Positions 23,601 through 31,916 of a stretch of DNA of 49,206 nt are shown here, piece after piece. A program made the position numbers and the translations under genes. The DNA is from Desulfobotulus alkaliphilus. GTDB lineage: Bacteria; Desulfobacterota; Desulfobacteria; Desulfobacterales; ASO4-4. How positions within the stretch are numbered: the stretch's first letter is position 1; each line of letters opens with the position of its first letter. Under the pieces are notes generated by a model that was not told the DNA's origin, searched no databases, and was given only the letters and a program-made list of their open reading frames with translations. The stretch covers positions 1-49,206 of the forward strand of contig NZ_VLLC01000026.1 in assembly GCF_007830435.1 (NCBI RefSeq), written 5' to 3'.

Positions 23601-24188
23601 ATGGAGCGCAGGGCTGTTGTGGAAAGAAAAACCGGGGAAACGGATATCAGGGTTTCCTGGAATCTGGATGGCAGTGGAAAGGCCCGCATGGCAACGGGCA
23701 TTCCTTTTTTTGATCATATGCTGACCCTCTTTGCGGTGCATGGCTGCTTTGATCTGGAGGTGGACTGCAAGGGGGATATTGATATCGACTGGCACCACAG
23801 CGTGGAAGATGTGGGTATTGTTATGGGAGATGTGCTGGCCGAGGCTTTGGGAAGCAGGAAAGGGCTGGTCCGTTACGGAGACTCCGTTGTGCCCATGGAT
23901 GAAACCCTCTGCAGGGTGGCACTGGATCTTTCCAACCGGCCCTTTCTGGTGTGCCGTCTGCCGGACCCCATCCGCTGTCCCGGCCCCTTTGACCCTTACC
24001 TTGCCAAGGAATTTCTGAGGGCTTTTTCCCTGCGTTCCGGCATGACACTGCACATAGACGTGGTTTACGGAGAGAACAGCCACCACATTGTGGAGGCCAT
24101 GTTCAAGGCCCTGGGCAGGGCGCTGGACAAGGCTGTCCGGCTGGATCCGAGGGTGACGGGCGTTCCTTCCACCAAGGGGCTGCTTTAA
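23601..24188 (+). CDS. hisB: Imidazoleglycerol-phosphate dehydratase
   Basis: I choose the ATG at 23601 after AGGAGTGGCT. The 195-residue product starts MERRAVVERKTGETDI as usual. The two His-rich manganese-binding motifs are present: FFDHMLTLFAVHG (about 34-46), WHHSVEDVGIVMG (about 64-76), and in the second half GENSHHIVEAMFKALG. It converts imidazole glycerol phosphate to imidazole acetol phosphate, the sixth step of histidine synthesis. The monofunctional form lacks the phosphatase domain of the enterobacterial HisB. hisA follows 68 bases downstream on the same strand, so the two probably form an operon. Confidence 0.96.
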   Translation: MERRAVVERKTGETDIRVSWNLDGSGKARMATGIPFFDHMLTLFAVHGCFDLEVDCKGDIDIDWHHSVEDVGIVMGDVLAEALGSRKGLVRYGDSVVPMDETLCRVALDLSNRPFLVCRLPDPIRCPGPFDPYLAKEFLRAFSLRSGMTLHIDVVYGENSHHIVEAMFKALGRALDKAVRLDPRVTGVPSTKGLL

Positions 24189-24256
24189 CTTAAATGATGT
24201 CAATGGTTTCTGAAGTTGATGAACTATGGTTCGATTGATCCGAAAGGCAGATATTT

Positions 24257-25012
24257 ATGATATTGATTCCGGCTGTGGATATTAAAAACGGGCGTTGCGT
24301 GCGTCTTTTTCAGGGACGTATGGATGCGGAAACGGTTTTTTCCCATGATCCTGTGGCACAGGCCCGGCAGTGGGAAGCGGAAGGGGCTCTTCGGATACAC
24401 CTTGTGGATCTGGACGGAGCGGTGGAGCAGAAGCCCAGAAATCTGGAGCTGATTGAAAAAATAGCTTCAGCCGTTGGTGTGCCTGTGCAGGTTGGCGGTG
24501 GTATCCGTTCCATGGAAACCATTTCCCACTACCTTTCCATCGGCGTTGACAGGGTGATTCTGGGAACGGCAGCCCTCAGAAATCCAGAACTGGTACGTGC
24601 CGCCTGTGCGGACTGGCCGGGGCGTATTGTGGTGGGTATTGATGCCAGAGCTGGCATGGTTGCCGTGGACGGATGGGTTGAAACCAGCGAAACCACAGCC
24701 ATTGAACTGGCCCGTCGTTTTGAGGGTGCAGGCGTGGCAGCCATTATATTTACGGATATTGGAAGGGATGGCACCCATGGCGGCGTGAATCTTGAAGAGA
24801 CAAAGGCCCTTGCAGAAGCCGTATCCATTCCTGTCATTGCTTCCGGTGGTGTTTCCACACTAAAAGATCTTGAGGCGCTGCTTCCTCTGGAGGCTTCCGG
24901 AGTGGAAGCTGTGATCAGTGGCAGGGCCCTTTATGAGGGAACCCTTACCATTGCAGAAGCCAATACCCTTTTTCGGTCGGCTGGTTTTTCCGGTGGAGGG
25001 GGCAGGTCCTAG
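24257..25012 (+). CDS. hisA: ProFAR isomerase (HisA)
   Basis: A 251-residue TIM barrel. MILIPAVDIKNGRCVRLFQG carries the catalytic Asp8 in the first strand. The second half has VVGIDARAGMVAVDGW and IFTDIGRDGTHGG with the second catalytic Asp. Phosphate-binding glycines lie in VQVGGGIRS and ASGGVST. It isomerises the ribosyl side chain of the ProFAR intermediate in histidine synthesis. The HisF alternative is less likely because of the D-I-x-R-D-G motif and the starting M-I-L-I-P-A-V-D-I. It is the second gene of the short hisB-hisA unit. Confidence 0.95.
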   Translation: MILIPAVDIKNGRCVRLFQGRMDAETVFSHDPVAQARQWEAEGALRIHLVDLDGAVEQKPRNLELIEKIASAVGVPVQVGGGIRSMETISHYLSIGVDRVILGTAALRNPELVRAACADWPGRIVVGIDARAGMVAVDGWVETSETTAIELARRFEGAGVAAIIFTDIGRDGTHGGVNLEETKALAEAVSIPVIASGGVSTLKDLEALLPLEASGVEAVISGRALYEGTLTIAEANTLFRSAGFSGGGGRS

Positions 25013-25043
25013 TCAGGGGCATTTTTTATATTTTTTATTTTTC

Positions 25044-25071
25044 TTGACAGAAGGACAAAACAGGTTAACTT
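25044..25071 (+). promoter_or_regulatory. Sigma-70 promoter for dnaG-rpoD
   Basis: TTGACA (25044-25049) and TAACTT (25066-25071) are separated by 16 bases. The -35 box is perfect. The promoter lies in the AT-rich gap after hisA and faces dnaG. Confidence 0.6.
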
Positions 25072-25080
25072 TTGCAGGTT

Positions 25081-25110
25081 ACCCCTTTGCATGAAGGGGT
25101 TGTTTTTCCG
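25081..25110 (+). promoter_or_regulatory. Leader hairpin before dnaG
   Basis: ACCCCTT and AAGGGGT form a stem around TGCATG, followed by TGTTTTT. It lies between the promoter and the dnaG start. It could terminate hisA read-through or act as an attenuator in the dnaG-rpoD leader. Confidence 0.5.
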
Positions 25111-25125
25111 TCCGTTTAGTATACC

Positions 25126-26952
25126 GTGAGGCTTTTGACGCAAATACGGAAGAGGGCCGCCTTGGGTACAAGGATTACGGATGAAACCATTGAAACGCTT
25201 CGGAATGTCGCAGACATTGCCCAGGTGGTCTCCGACCGTGTGATCTTAAAGCGATCGGGAAGGCGGCTGGCGGGGCTCTGTCCCTTTCACGTGGAAAAAA
25301 CCCCCTCGTTTTCGGTGGATCCTGAAAAACAGATGTACCATTGTTTTGGCTGTGGTGCAGGAGGTGATGTTTTTTCTTTTGTCATGCAGAGTGAGGGACT
25401 TTCCTTTCCAGACGCCGTAAGATCCCTTGCGGACCGCTTTGGTGTTCCCCTTGCCGAGGGCAGGGATGAAAGTGATCCTGCTTTGGGCGAAAGGCAGATG
25501 CTTTTTGACATCAACCGCATGGTCACAGGCGTTTTCCGTTATGGTCTGCTAAAGAGTTCAAAGGGGAGTATCGCAAGGGAGTATCTTAACAAACGCGGGA
25601 TCACAGAAGAATTTTCAGAGATTTTCGGCCTTGGCTTTATACCGGATGGCTGGTCCTATCTTCTGGACTATATGGTAAAAAAAGGTGCGAACACGGCGCT
25701 GCTTGAGAAGGCAGGTCTTGTGGTCTGTGGCAGGCAGGGACGTTTTTATGACCGTTTCCGGAACCGTATCATGTTTCCCATTCAGGATATCCAGGGGCGT
25801 GTCATCGGATTTGGCGGCCGGGTGCTGGGGAATGACAATCCAAAATATCTGAACTCTCCGGAAACGCCCCTTTATCATAAAGCAAGATCTCTCTATGGTC
25901 TTTATCAGGCCCGCCATGAAATTCGGAAAAAACGAGTGGTCTATGTGGTTGAAGGTTATTTTGATGTGATTTCCCTGCATCAGAACGGCATTCCTGAGAC
26001 CGTTGCCGGTCTTGGAACCTCCCTGACCCGGGAGCAGGTGCAGTTGCTCAGGGGCTATACGGAACGGGTAGTTCTTGTATTTGACGGGGATGCTGCAGGC
26101 CTTCGGGCAGCAGAGCGGGCAGCCCCGCTTCTGCTTTCCTTTGCCATGGATGCCCGTGTCCTTCTTCTGCCTTCGGGCGAAGATCCGGACAGTTTTGTGC
26201 GCAGTCACGGAAAAGAGGCTTTTCTTCAAAAAGGGGCAGAGGCAGAACCCTTGTTTTCTTTTTTGATTCAGTCTTCCCTGCAGAGATGGGGACGTAACCC
26301 CGCAGGCCGCATGCGTTCTCTGGAGTCCCTTCTTCCTGTCCTTGAAAATATAACGGATTCCGTTGTCCGGGATCTTTATCTGCGGGAGCTGGCCGACGGG
26401 TTGGATCTGGAGGAAAGGGCTGTCCGGGATCGCCTGGGAAAGCAGGTATTGCCAAGGCAGGGGCAAGATGCGTCCAGGGAAATCAAACCTGTTTTTTCAG
26501 AGCATCTGCCCATGGAAGAAGCTTTGATTTCCCTTCTGCTTTCCGTACCCCAGTGCCGGGATCGGGTAGCTGCCATGGATGCCCAGGATTTTTTTTCTGA
26601 TCCTGTCTTAAAGCGAATGGCCGTTTGTCTTTTGAATAAAGAAGGTGCAGGGACAGTCCTGAATTCTCCTGAGATGCTTCAGGATGAAGAGGTTCAGAAG
26701 CGTCTGGCCCGTCTGGGTTTTCAGGAATCTGTCTGGAATATGGAAAATGCAGATAATTTAATTTCGCAGTTTCAGCGTCTGCAGCAGCAGAGGCAGAGAG
26801 GCTCCGGCCTGATGGATCGTATCAAGGCTGCGGAAGCGGGCAGAGATCAGGCCCGGCTGATGGCCTTACTGGAGCAGAAACAACAGCAAGCCCGGGAAGC
26901 GGCAAAAATCGGTCTGTCCCGTGTAGTGACCCCTAGGAGGCATATCCAATGA
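25126..26952 (+). CDS. dnaG: DNA primase
   Basis: A 608-residue protein from a GTG at 25126. The usual DnaG N-terminus ([15 protein letters not shown]) begins near residue 17, so a TTG at 25162 after GGAAGAGGG is an alternative start. No ATG is available. The CHC2 zinc finger reads [11 protein letters not shown]...[11 protein letters not shown]. The catalytic core and TOPRIM domain follow ([32 protein letters not shown]). The C-terminal helicase-binding domain is helical. It makes RNA primers at the replication fork. Its stop overlaps the rpoD start in an ATGA, giving the macromolecular-synthesis pair dnaG-rpoD. Confidence 0.95.
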   Translation: MRLLTQIRKRAALGTRITDETIETLRNVADIAQVVSDRVILKRSGRRLAGLCPFHVEKTPSFSVDPEKQMYHCFGCGAGGDVFSFVMQSEGLSFPDAVRSLADRFGVPLAEGRDESDPALGERQMLFDINRMVTGVFRYGLLKSSKGSIAREYLNKRGITEEFSEIFGLGFIPDGWSYLLDYMVKKGANTALLEKAGLVVCGRQGRFYDRFRNRIMFPIQDIQGRVIGFGGRVLGNDNPKYLNSPETPLYHKARSLYGLYQARHEIRKKRVVYVVEGYFDVISLHQNGIPETVAGLGTSLTREQVQLLRGYTERVVLVFDGDAAGLRAAERAAPLLLSFAMDARVLLLPSGEDPDSFVRSHGKEAFLQKGAEAEPLFSFLIQSSLQRWGRNPAGRMRSLESLLPVLENITDSVVRDLYLRELADGLDLEERAVRDRLGKQVLPRQGQDASREIKPVFSEHLPMEEALISLLLSVPQCRDRVAAMDAQDFFSDPVLKRMAVCLLNKEGAGTVLNSPEMLQDEEVQKRLARLGFQESVWNMENADNLISQFQRLQQQRQRGSGLMDRIKAAEAGRDQARLMALLEQKQQQAREAAKIGLSRVVTPRRHIQ

Positions 26953-28814
26953 CCCAACCGTCCACTGGCGACAAAAAAACGCGTGCTTCACAGAAAAAAG
27001 AGCTTAAGGCCCTTCTTGATTTGGGGAAAATGCGCGGATACCTCAGCTATGATGAGGTGTATGAGGTATTGTCGGATACGGTTACGCCTGAGCAGATGGA
27101 TGCTGTTTTTGTAACGCTTGGTGAGATGGGCGTTAAGATAGTCAAGGCTTCGGAGCTGCCTGCAAAAAAAGTTTCCAAAAGAAGTGAAGAGCCTGAAAAT
27201 GGTGAAGATTTCCTCGACAGTCCGGATGTTGAAGAGGAAGATGAAGAGATTGAGGAAGTTGAAGAGGTCGAGGAAGCTGAAACCAAAAAAAGTGTAACCA
27301 AGGCTTCGGGTTCAGATGAGTCTGAGGTGGATTTTGGTTCCGTAACGGATCCGGTTAAGATGTACCTCCGGGAAATGGGCATGGTCACCCTTCTCAGCAG
27401 AGAAGGGGAAATTGAAATTGCCAAGAAGATTGAGCATGGTGAGCAGGAAATTCTCAAAGCCATGCTGGAGATGACCGTATCCGTTGAAACCCTCATCAGC
27501 CTTGCGGACCGTATACAGGCCGGAGAGCTGAGGCCCAAGCATGTTCTTCGGGACATTGATGAGGGTGATACCCTCATGGATGAAAACCGTCAGATCGGGC
27601 AGTTTCTGGAGGTGATTCAGGAAATCAAGGTTCTGCATGCGGAAAACGAGGAGCTGAGGGAAGTCATTTCGGATCCTCTTATGGATTATGAGGAGAAAAG
27701 AAAACACCGCAGGGTGATTGCCAAGCGCAATGAGAAGATTTTTGAATATATCAAAGACTGGCGTCTTGAAAGCAGTGTGACAGACCGCATTGAAAAGAAA
27801 ATCCGCCATCATATTGTATGGTTTGAAATCATGAACAAGCTGATGGTTCAGAGTGCGGAAGCCTTTGACACCACCATAACGGATTTCAGGGTCAAGCTTC
27901 AGGATGAGGATGAATTTCTGGACTGGGCTGTGGAAAGAACGGACCATTCCCGGGAGAAGCTCAGGGATGTTTTTCAGGATCTGAGGAGCATACAGGCCCA
28001 GATTGAAGCCCGTGAATACTCCCTGAAGGCAAATATCCGGTCCTTAAAAAAAGTAGTCACCAACGTGGATGAAGGCAGGGAGTGCGCCAAGAAAGCCAAG
28101 AGTGAACTGGTCCGTGCCAACCTCCGTCTTGTGGTGAGTATTGCCAAAAAGTACACCAACAGAGGTTTGCAGTTTCTGGATCTGATTCAGGAAGGGAATA
28201 TCGGCCTTATGAAGGCCGTGGATAAATTTGAGTACCGGAGGGGGTATAAGTTCAGTACCTATGCCACCTGGTGGATTCGTCAGGCCATTACCAGAGCCAT
28301 TGCGGATCAGGCCAGAACCATCCGCATTCCCGTTCACATGATTGAAACCATCAATAAGCTGATCCGTACTTCCCGGTATCTGGTTCAGGAACTGGGCCGT
28401 GAGCCAAGTCCGGAAGAGATTGCCGAAAAGATGGAAATTCCCCTGGATAAGGTGCGCAGGGTCTTAAAGATTGCAAGGGAGCCGATTTCTCTTGAAACGC
28501 CCATTGGTGAAGAGGAAGACAGTCATCTGGGAGATTTCATAGAAGACAAGAAGTTTATGCTTCCTTCCGATGCTGCCATCAACCTGAATCTTTCCGAGCA
28601 GACAAGGCGTGTGCTGGCAACCCTTACGCCAAGGGAGGAAAAGGTTCTGCGCATGCGTTTCGGTATAGGAGAAAAAGCGGATCATACTTTGGAAGAGGTT
28701 GGTAAGGATTTTGCTGTTACCCGTGAACGTATCCGACAGATAGAAGCGAAGGCATTGAGAAAACTCCGGCACCCCACGCGCAGTAAGAAGTTGAAAAGTT
28801 TTATTGAATACTGA
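26949..28814 (+). CDS. rpoD: RNA polymerase primary sigma factor (sigma-70)
   Basis: A 621-residue protein. Region 1.1 is followed by a very acidic linker (about residues 85-115). Region 1.2 begins at [21 protein letters not shown] non-conserved region follows, and then region 2 with the -10 recognition block ([16 protein letters not shown]). Regions 3 and 4 follow, ending in the helix-turn-helix [20 protein letters not shown] (about 580-599). It is the housekeeping sigma factor. The ATGA overlap with dnaG shows translational coupling. Length is normal for the family. Confidence 0.97.
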   Translation: MTQPSTGDKKTRASQKKELKALLDLGKMRGYLSYDEVYEVLSDTVTPEQMDAVFVTLGEMGVKIVKASELPAKKVSKRSEEPENGEDFLDSPDVEEEDEEIEEVEEVEEAETKKSVTKASGSDESEVDFGSVTDPVKMYLREMGMVTLLSREGEIEIAKKIEHGEQEILKAMLEMTVSVETLISLADRIQAGELRPKHVLRDIDEGDTLMDENRQIGQFLEVIQEIKVLHAENEELREVISDPLMDYEEKRKHRRVIAKRNEKIFEYIKDWRLESSVTDRIEKKIRHHIVWFEIMNKLMVQSAEAFDTTITDFRVKLQDEDEFLDWAVERTDHSREKLRDVFQDLRSIQAQIEAREYSLKANIRSLKKVVTNVDEGRECAKKAKSELVRANLRLVVSIAKKYTNRGLQFLDLIQEGNIGLMKAVDKFEYRRGYKFSTYATWWIRQAITRAIADQARTIRIPVHMIETINKLIRTSRYLVQELGREPSPEEIAEKMEIPLDKVRRVLKIAREPISLETPIGEEEDSHLGDFIEDKKFMLPSDAAINLNLSEQTRRVLATLTPREEKVLRMRFGIGEKADHTLEEVGKDFAVTRERIRQIEAKALRKLRHPTRSKKLKSFIEY

Positions 28815-29034
28815 ATAAAAGTGTTACGGATTGTATTTTTACCATATGATTTTGATGGGATTCCGGAAGGCTTGAATTTTCCTTAAAGGCTTTTTGGGCG
28901 TAGTTGTTTTTTTGTAATTATTTAGCACAATTTATTTCGAACTGCCAATGCTGTAATTGCAGCAGCTTCGCACTGTTGCAAGGCTCCTTGGCTATTTGCA
29001 AGTGACATTGCAACCGTTTCGGATTAGAGCTTTG

Positions 29035-29105
29035 TCCGGCACTCAAGCTCTAAAACCAAAGCTCATCATGTAAACGATGCAGCCTTTTCAGACTTGAGTG
29101 CCGGA
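29035..29105. repeat. 71-bp element with 13-bp terminal inverted repeats, copy 1
   Basis: It begins TCCGGCACTCAAG and ends CTTGAGTGCCGGA, exact inverted repeats. The interior differs from copy 2 except for a central GTAAA and a CTTTTCAG next to the right end. It probably folds to a stem-loop. Confidence 0.8.
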
Positions 29106-29241
29106 GTGCTAATAAGAAGCGGCAAACTGTCTGAGCCGCCACAAAGGCAGCGTGCTTAAGTCTGCTATGGTAATCAAAAAGCTTATCCTGCCTGTGGCGG
29201 GGAGGTTTTGCCGCTTCCGAACAGGGCAAGAAGCTCCCGAA

Positions 29242-29312
29242 TCCGGCACTCAAGATCCTTGAAGCACTTTTGCTCCCGTAAAGGGCTTGAGCTTTTCAGC
29301 TTGAGTGCCGGA
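29242..29312. repeat. 71-bp element with 13-bp terminal inverted repeats, copy 2
   Basis: It has the same termini (TCCGGCACTCAAG and CTTGAGTGCCGGA), the same length and the same orientation as copy 1, 136 bases further on. The interior carries CCCGTAAAGGG at its centre, giving an inner stem. Confidence 0.8.
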
Positions 29313-29465
29313 TTGCGCCAAGGGCAAATAGCCTGGAGCCTGTGCATCTGTCTTGCAGGTATGATATGAAAAATTGTGCTGAACAGTTACGTTTTTTTTT
29401 AAGTGAAAAAGGTTCAGCAGCTTGACAAAGGCTGGACAAAAAGATAAACATTCAAGGTTTTCTAA

Positions 29466-29542
29466 GGGCCTATAGCTCAGCCTGGCAGAGCCACCGGCTC
29501 ATAACCGGTCGGTCCCTGGTTCAAATCCAGGTGGGCCCACCA
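29466..29542 (+). tRNA. tRNA with CAT anticodon (tRNA-Met, possibly tRNA-Ile2)
   Basis: The 77-base sequence folds as a cloverleaf. The acceptor GGGCCTA pairs with TGGGCCC, and the D-arm is GCTC/GAGC. The anticodon stem ACCGG/CCGGT surrounds loop CTCATAA. The T-arm CCTGG/CCAGG surrounds TTCAAAT, and CCA is encoded. The CAT anticodon reads Met. An isoleucine tRNA with lysidine-modified CAT cannot be excluded from the sequence alone. It is not an initiator, because the first base pair is G-C. A strong terminator follows. Confidence 0.93.
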
Positions 29543-29550
29543 AAATACAA

Positions 29551-29577
29551 AAAAGCTCCCGAAAGGGAGCTTTTTTT
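29551..29577 (+). terminator. Rho-independent terminator of the tRNA-Met(CAT) gene
   Basis: AAAGCTCCC and GGGAGCTTT surround GAAA and are followed by a long run of T. The stem is perfect. Confidence 0.93.
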
Positions 29578-29765
29578 GTGCCCGGTTTTCAGTATTTACG
29601 GGGTTTTTGAAAAAACAGGCGACTATTGCGACTAAGAAAAAGGGTTCTAGCTGTTGGCAAGGAGGGGTTTTTCAAGTAACAAACAAGTGACAAAAAATTA
29701 TGGCTGCTACTCGTTACTTGCAGAGGCTGCTTTTCCGTTACTTATTCAGGCAGGGAGGATTCACG

Positions 29766-30359
29766 ATGGCTTTGGGAAAGTTTACCCATATGGTATGCGA
29801 GAAGGCGTAGGCAAGGGGAAAGAGGTATTATCTTACCGATGGGGACGGGCTTTCCCTGCAGATTGATCCCACGGGACGGAAGGTGTGGAAGCTCCGATAC
29901 TATTTTGATGGTAAGCAAAAGATGCTTTCCCTAGGTACCTTTCCGGCAACGTCATTGAAGGATGCCAGGGTGTCGGCAGCAAAGATAAAAGTATCCCTTG
30001 CAGAAGGTAGCGATCCGGGAGGCAAGAAGAAAAAGGTTTCCACGGAAATGGATCCTGCAGAATCTTTTCAGGCACTGGCAATGGAATGGTATGAAAAGGT
30101 GCATGCAACGCAGGTGGTGGAGGCCCATGCCGTCCGCAACCTATCCCGCCTGAAAAAGATGGTATTCCCATACGTGGGGGAACACAGGCCGAACGAAATT
30201 ACGCCCCCGATGGTTTTGGATCTGCTTTTAAAAATTTGTGATACCGGACACATTGAAACGGCACACCGTGCAAAGTCTGTCATGTCTTTGGTGTTCAGGT
30301 ATGGGATTTCTCTGGGCAGGGCGGAGCGTGATCCCACCCGGGATTTATCCGGCATGCTT
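29766..30359 (+). pseudogene. Tyrosine integrase (DUF4102 type) with an amber codon and lost catalytic domain
   Basis: GGGAGG precedes the ATG at 29766. The frame reads MALGKFTHMVCEKA, then TAG at 29808, and continues in the same frame with YYLTDGDGLSLQIDPTGRKV. This is the N-terminal DUF4102 domain of tRNA-targeting integrases. It runs on through LGTFPATSLKDAR and a SAM-like core-binding region (FQALAMEWYEKVHATQ, to about RDPTRDLSGML). Then the reading passes into a DUF4160 fragment, so the catalytic domain with R-H-R-Y is missing. It sits just after tRNA-Met and its terminator, the usual place of such integrases. Both the nonsense codon and the truncation make it non-functional. Confidence 0.85.
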
Positions 30360-30497
30360 CCGGCACCTCATTTTCACGCTTACTATGCCGAGCACAGAGC
30401 TACAGTAGACATCAGCACCTGTGAGATTCTGGATGGCAGCCTTCCTAAAATACAGAAGAAACAGGTTCTGGCTTGGGCGGAAATTCATCAGGAAGCA
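30360..30497 (+). pseudogene. DUF4160 protein fragment fused to the integrase remnant
   Basis: The reading frame continues from the integrase as PAPHFHAYYAEHRATVDI, then EILDGSLPKIQKKQVLAWAEIHQEAL. This is the body of DUF4160 proteins, small proteins of about 80 residues that often pair with DUF2442 in toxin-antitoxin-like units. The usual N-terminus (about 15 residues before P-H-F-H-A) and the last few residues are missing. No DUF2442 partner follows; the sequence passes straight into a primase fragment. Confidence 0.75.
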
Positions 30498-31115
30498 CTA
30501 ATTGTTCCACTGCCTAGGCTGTGGTGTTTCTGGTGATCTCATCAAATTATGGGGCCATGTGCAGGGTTTTTTCGACAACAGGGAGGCATTCAAGGCCTTC
30601 TGCCATACCCACGGCATCGGGGATAAGCCGGAGCCGTGGTCGGCATCCGCCCCTGCCGGTCAGCACCTTCCTCCCAAACTGGATGCCATTTACAACGATC
30701 TGCCGGAACTCCCAAAGGAGTGGATGGACAGGATCTGCACCCTGAGGGGCTGGACGGCCCAGACCGTATCGGATCTGGGTATCCGTCTGCAGACCTGCTA
30801 TCAGGCCAAAAACGGAAAAATCATCCCCAAAAAACCGGACCGCATTGCCATTCCCATATTCGACGCCACAGGAGCTGTCAGGAATATGCGGCTGTACAGG
30901 CCCGGACCGGCTCCCGATGGCAGCCGTGCCGGGAAAATGATCTCATGGGCTTCTGGCAGCGGCGATGCCATGCCCTTCCCTGCCCGGCCTGAACCGGAAG
31001 GGACCCTTCTTTTGTGTGAGGGCGAGCCGGACACCATCTGCGCCCTGTCCCGTGGATTTAACGCCATCACCATTGCCGTATCCAAGATGCGCAAATGGAG
31101 CCGGGATCTGATCGG
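30498..31115 (+). pseudogene. Phage/ICE-type primase fragment (zinc finger and TOPRIM)
   Basis: It begins inside a zinc finger (FHCLGCGVSGDLIKLWG), the second half of a CHC2-type finger, so the first part is lost. The middle has LPELPKEWMDRICTLRGW and a fold-type linker. TLLLCEGEPDTICALSRGF (about 31008-31064) is the TOPRIM glutamate/aspartate motif of primases of integrated elements. At about 31115 the frame meets the end of an integrase on the other strand and loses meaning. Both ends are truncated. Confidence 0.75.
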
Positions 31116-31518
31116 GCCTCTTGCCCTTAAAATACGGATAGACATGCTTTTCCAGCAGCAGGCGGTTCCGCTCCTGATGGCTGGTCTGCACCTCACGGCC
31201 ATGGATATGCACTAACCACCGGGAGGCTATGGTCTCGAAAGTTTTTTCCTCGTCCGTCCGGGTTTCTTCCCTGGGGTTTTTACCCGCAGCGATCATTTTT
31301 CTGAGAGACAGAGACTGCTCTCTGGCAGCCCGTATACCCAGGGCCGGATACTCTCCCAGTCTCATGTCCTGCTGCTTTTTTTGAAACGAATAGCGGAAAA
31401 ACCATATCTTTTTTCCGGAGGGTTCCACCGCCAGGAAAAGGCCGTCCCCATCCCGGAGGGTTATCCTTTTTTCTGCGGGTGCGGCCGCATCGATTTTTGA
31501 ATTATTTAAAACCCCCAT
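31112..31518 (-). pseudogene. Second tyrosine integrase (DUF4102 type), 3'-truncated
   Basis: The ATG at 31518 opens a good N-terminus, EKRITLRDGDGLFLAVEPSG then KIWFFRYSFQ and RLGEYPALGIRAAREQSL. It carries on through the core-binding region (FETIASRWLVHIHGRE, LEKHVYPYFKGKRPDQI). After about 31112 the frame reads antisense to the primase fragment, so the catalytic domain is gone. It lies just beyond the 3' end of tRNA-Sec, which is the classic target of this integrase type. The break occurs at a GATCTGATC-like sequence shared by both flanks. Confidence 0.85.
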
Positions 31519-31696
31519 AATGACAGCCTCTTTTGCGATTAGTGGCGGAGCAACCGGTGGGCGCTTTCGTCACTATCTAGTCACTAAAAATTATTTTCCA
31601 CAAGGCTTTTTTCGGGTTTTTTGCCCTTTTCGCTTATCACCCCAAATGGTGCTAAAAGTAACCCAAAACCCGCGCCAATGCTGGATCGAAAGCAAC

Positions 31697-31722
31697 AAAA
31701 AAGGCCTCCCGAAGGAGGCCTT
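31697..31722 (-). terminator. Rho-independent terminator of tRNA-Sec
   Basis: Read on the minus strand, AAGGCCTCC and GGGAGGCCTT surround TTC and are followed by TTTTG. It lies about 11 bases after the encoded CCA. Confidence 0.9.
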
Positions 31723-31732
31723 GAATGTTATG

Positions 31733-31830
31733 TGGCGGAAGTGCATGGGAATCGAACCCACCCGGGACGGTTTTAGCGCCCCACACCGGATTTGAAGTCC
31801 GGGAGCCTCACCAGTAAGCTGCGCACTTCC
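31733..31830 (-). tRNA. selC: tRNA-Sec (TCA anticodon)
   Basis: 98 bases with encoded CCA. The 8-bp acceptor GGAAGTGC/GCACTTCC, the anticodon arm CCGGACTTCAAATCCGG with anticodon TCA, and a long variable arm (GGGGCGCTAAAACCGTCCC) are the marks of bacterial tRNA-Sec. The block GGTGAGGC before the anticodon arm matches other bacterial selC genes. The organism must therefore use selenocysteine. It has been a target for an integrating element on its 3' side. Confidence 0.96.
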
Positions 31831-31916
31831 GAAACGCAGACGGAAATGATATAGAAACTTCTGAATTTGTCAACCGCTTTTGCGGCGAACGTCAACCCTA
31901 TTTTCCGGAGATTCCC

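Larger units (their letters stand above)
28815..29465. other. Gene-free interval with repeats, after rpoD
   Basis: This stretch of about 650 bases up to tRNA-Met has no credible gene; a 67-codon frame at 29050-29253 overlaps repeats. It contains two 71-bp inverted-repeat elements (29035-29105 and 29242-29312) and other short inverted segments such as AAGCGGC/GCCGCTT (around 29117 and 29210). The sequence looks like stacked small repeats rather than protein coding. Confidence 0.6.

Noticed and set aside
29035-29312. CRISPR array
   Set aside because: The repeated units are inverted pairs at only two places and the spacing is not regular; no cas genes lie near.
29640-31732. attL/attR duplications of the tRNA ends
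   Set aside because: I compared the last 20 or so bases of both tRNA genes with the mosaic by eye and saw no second copy.
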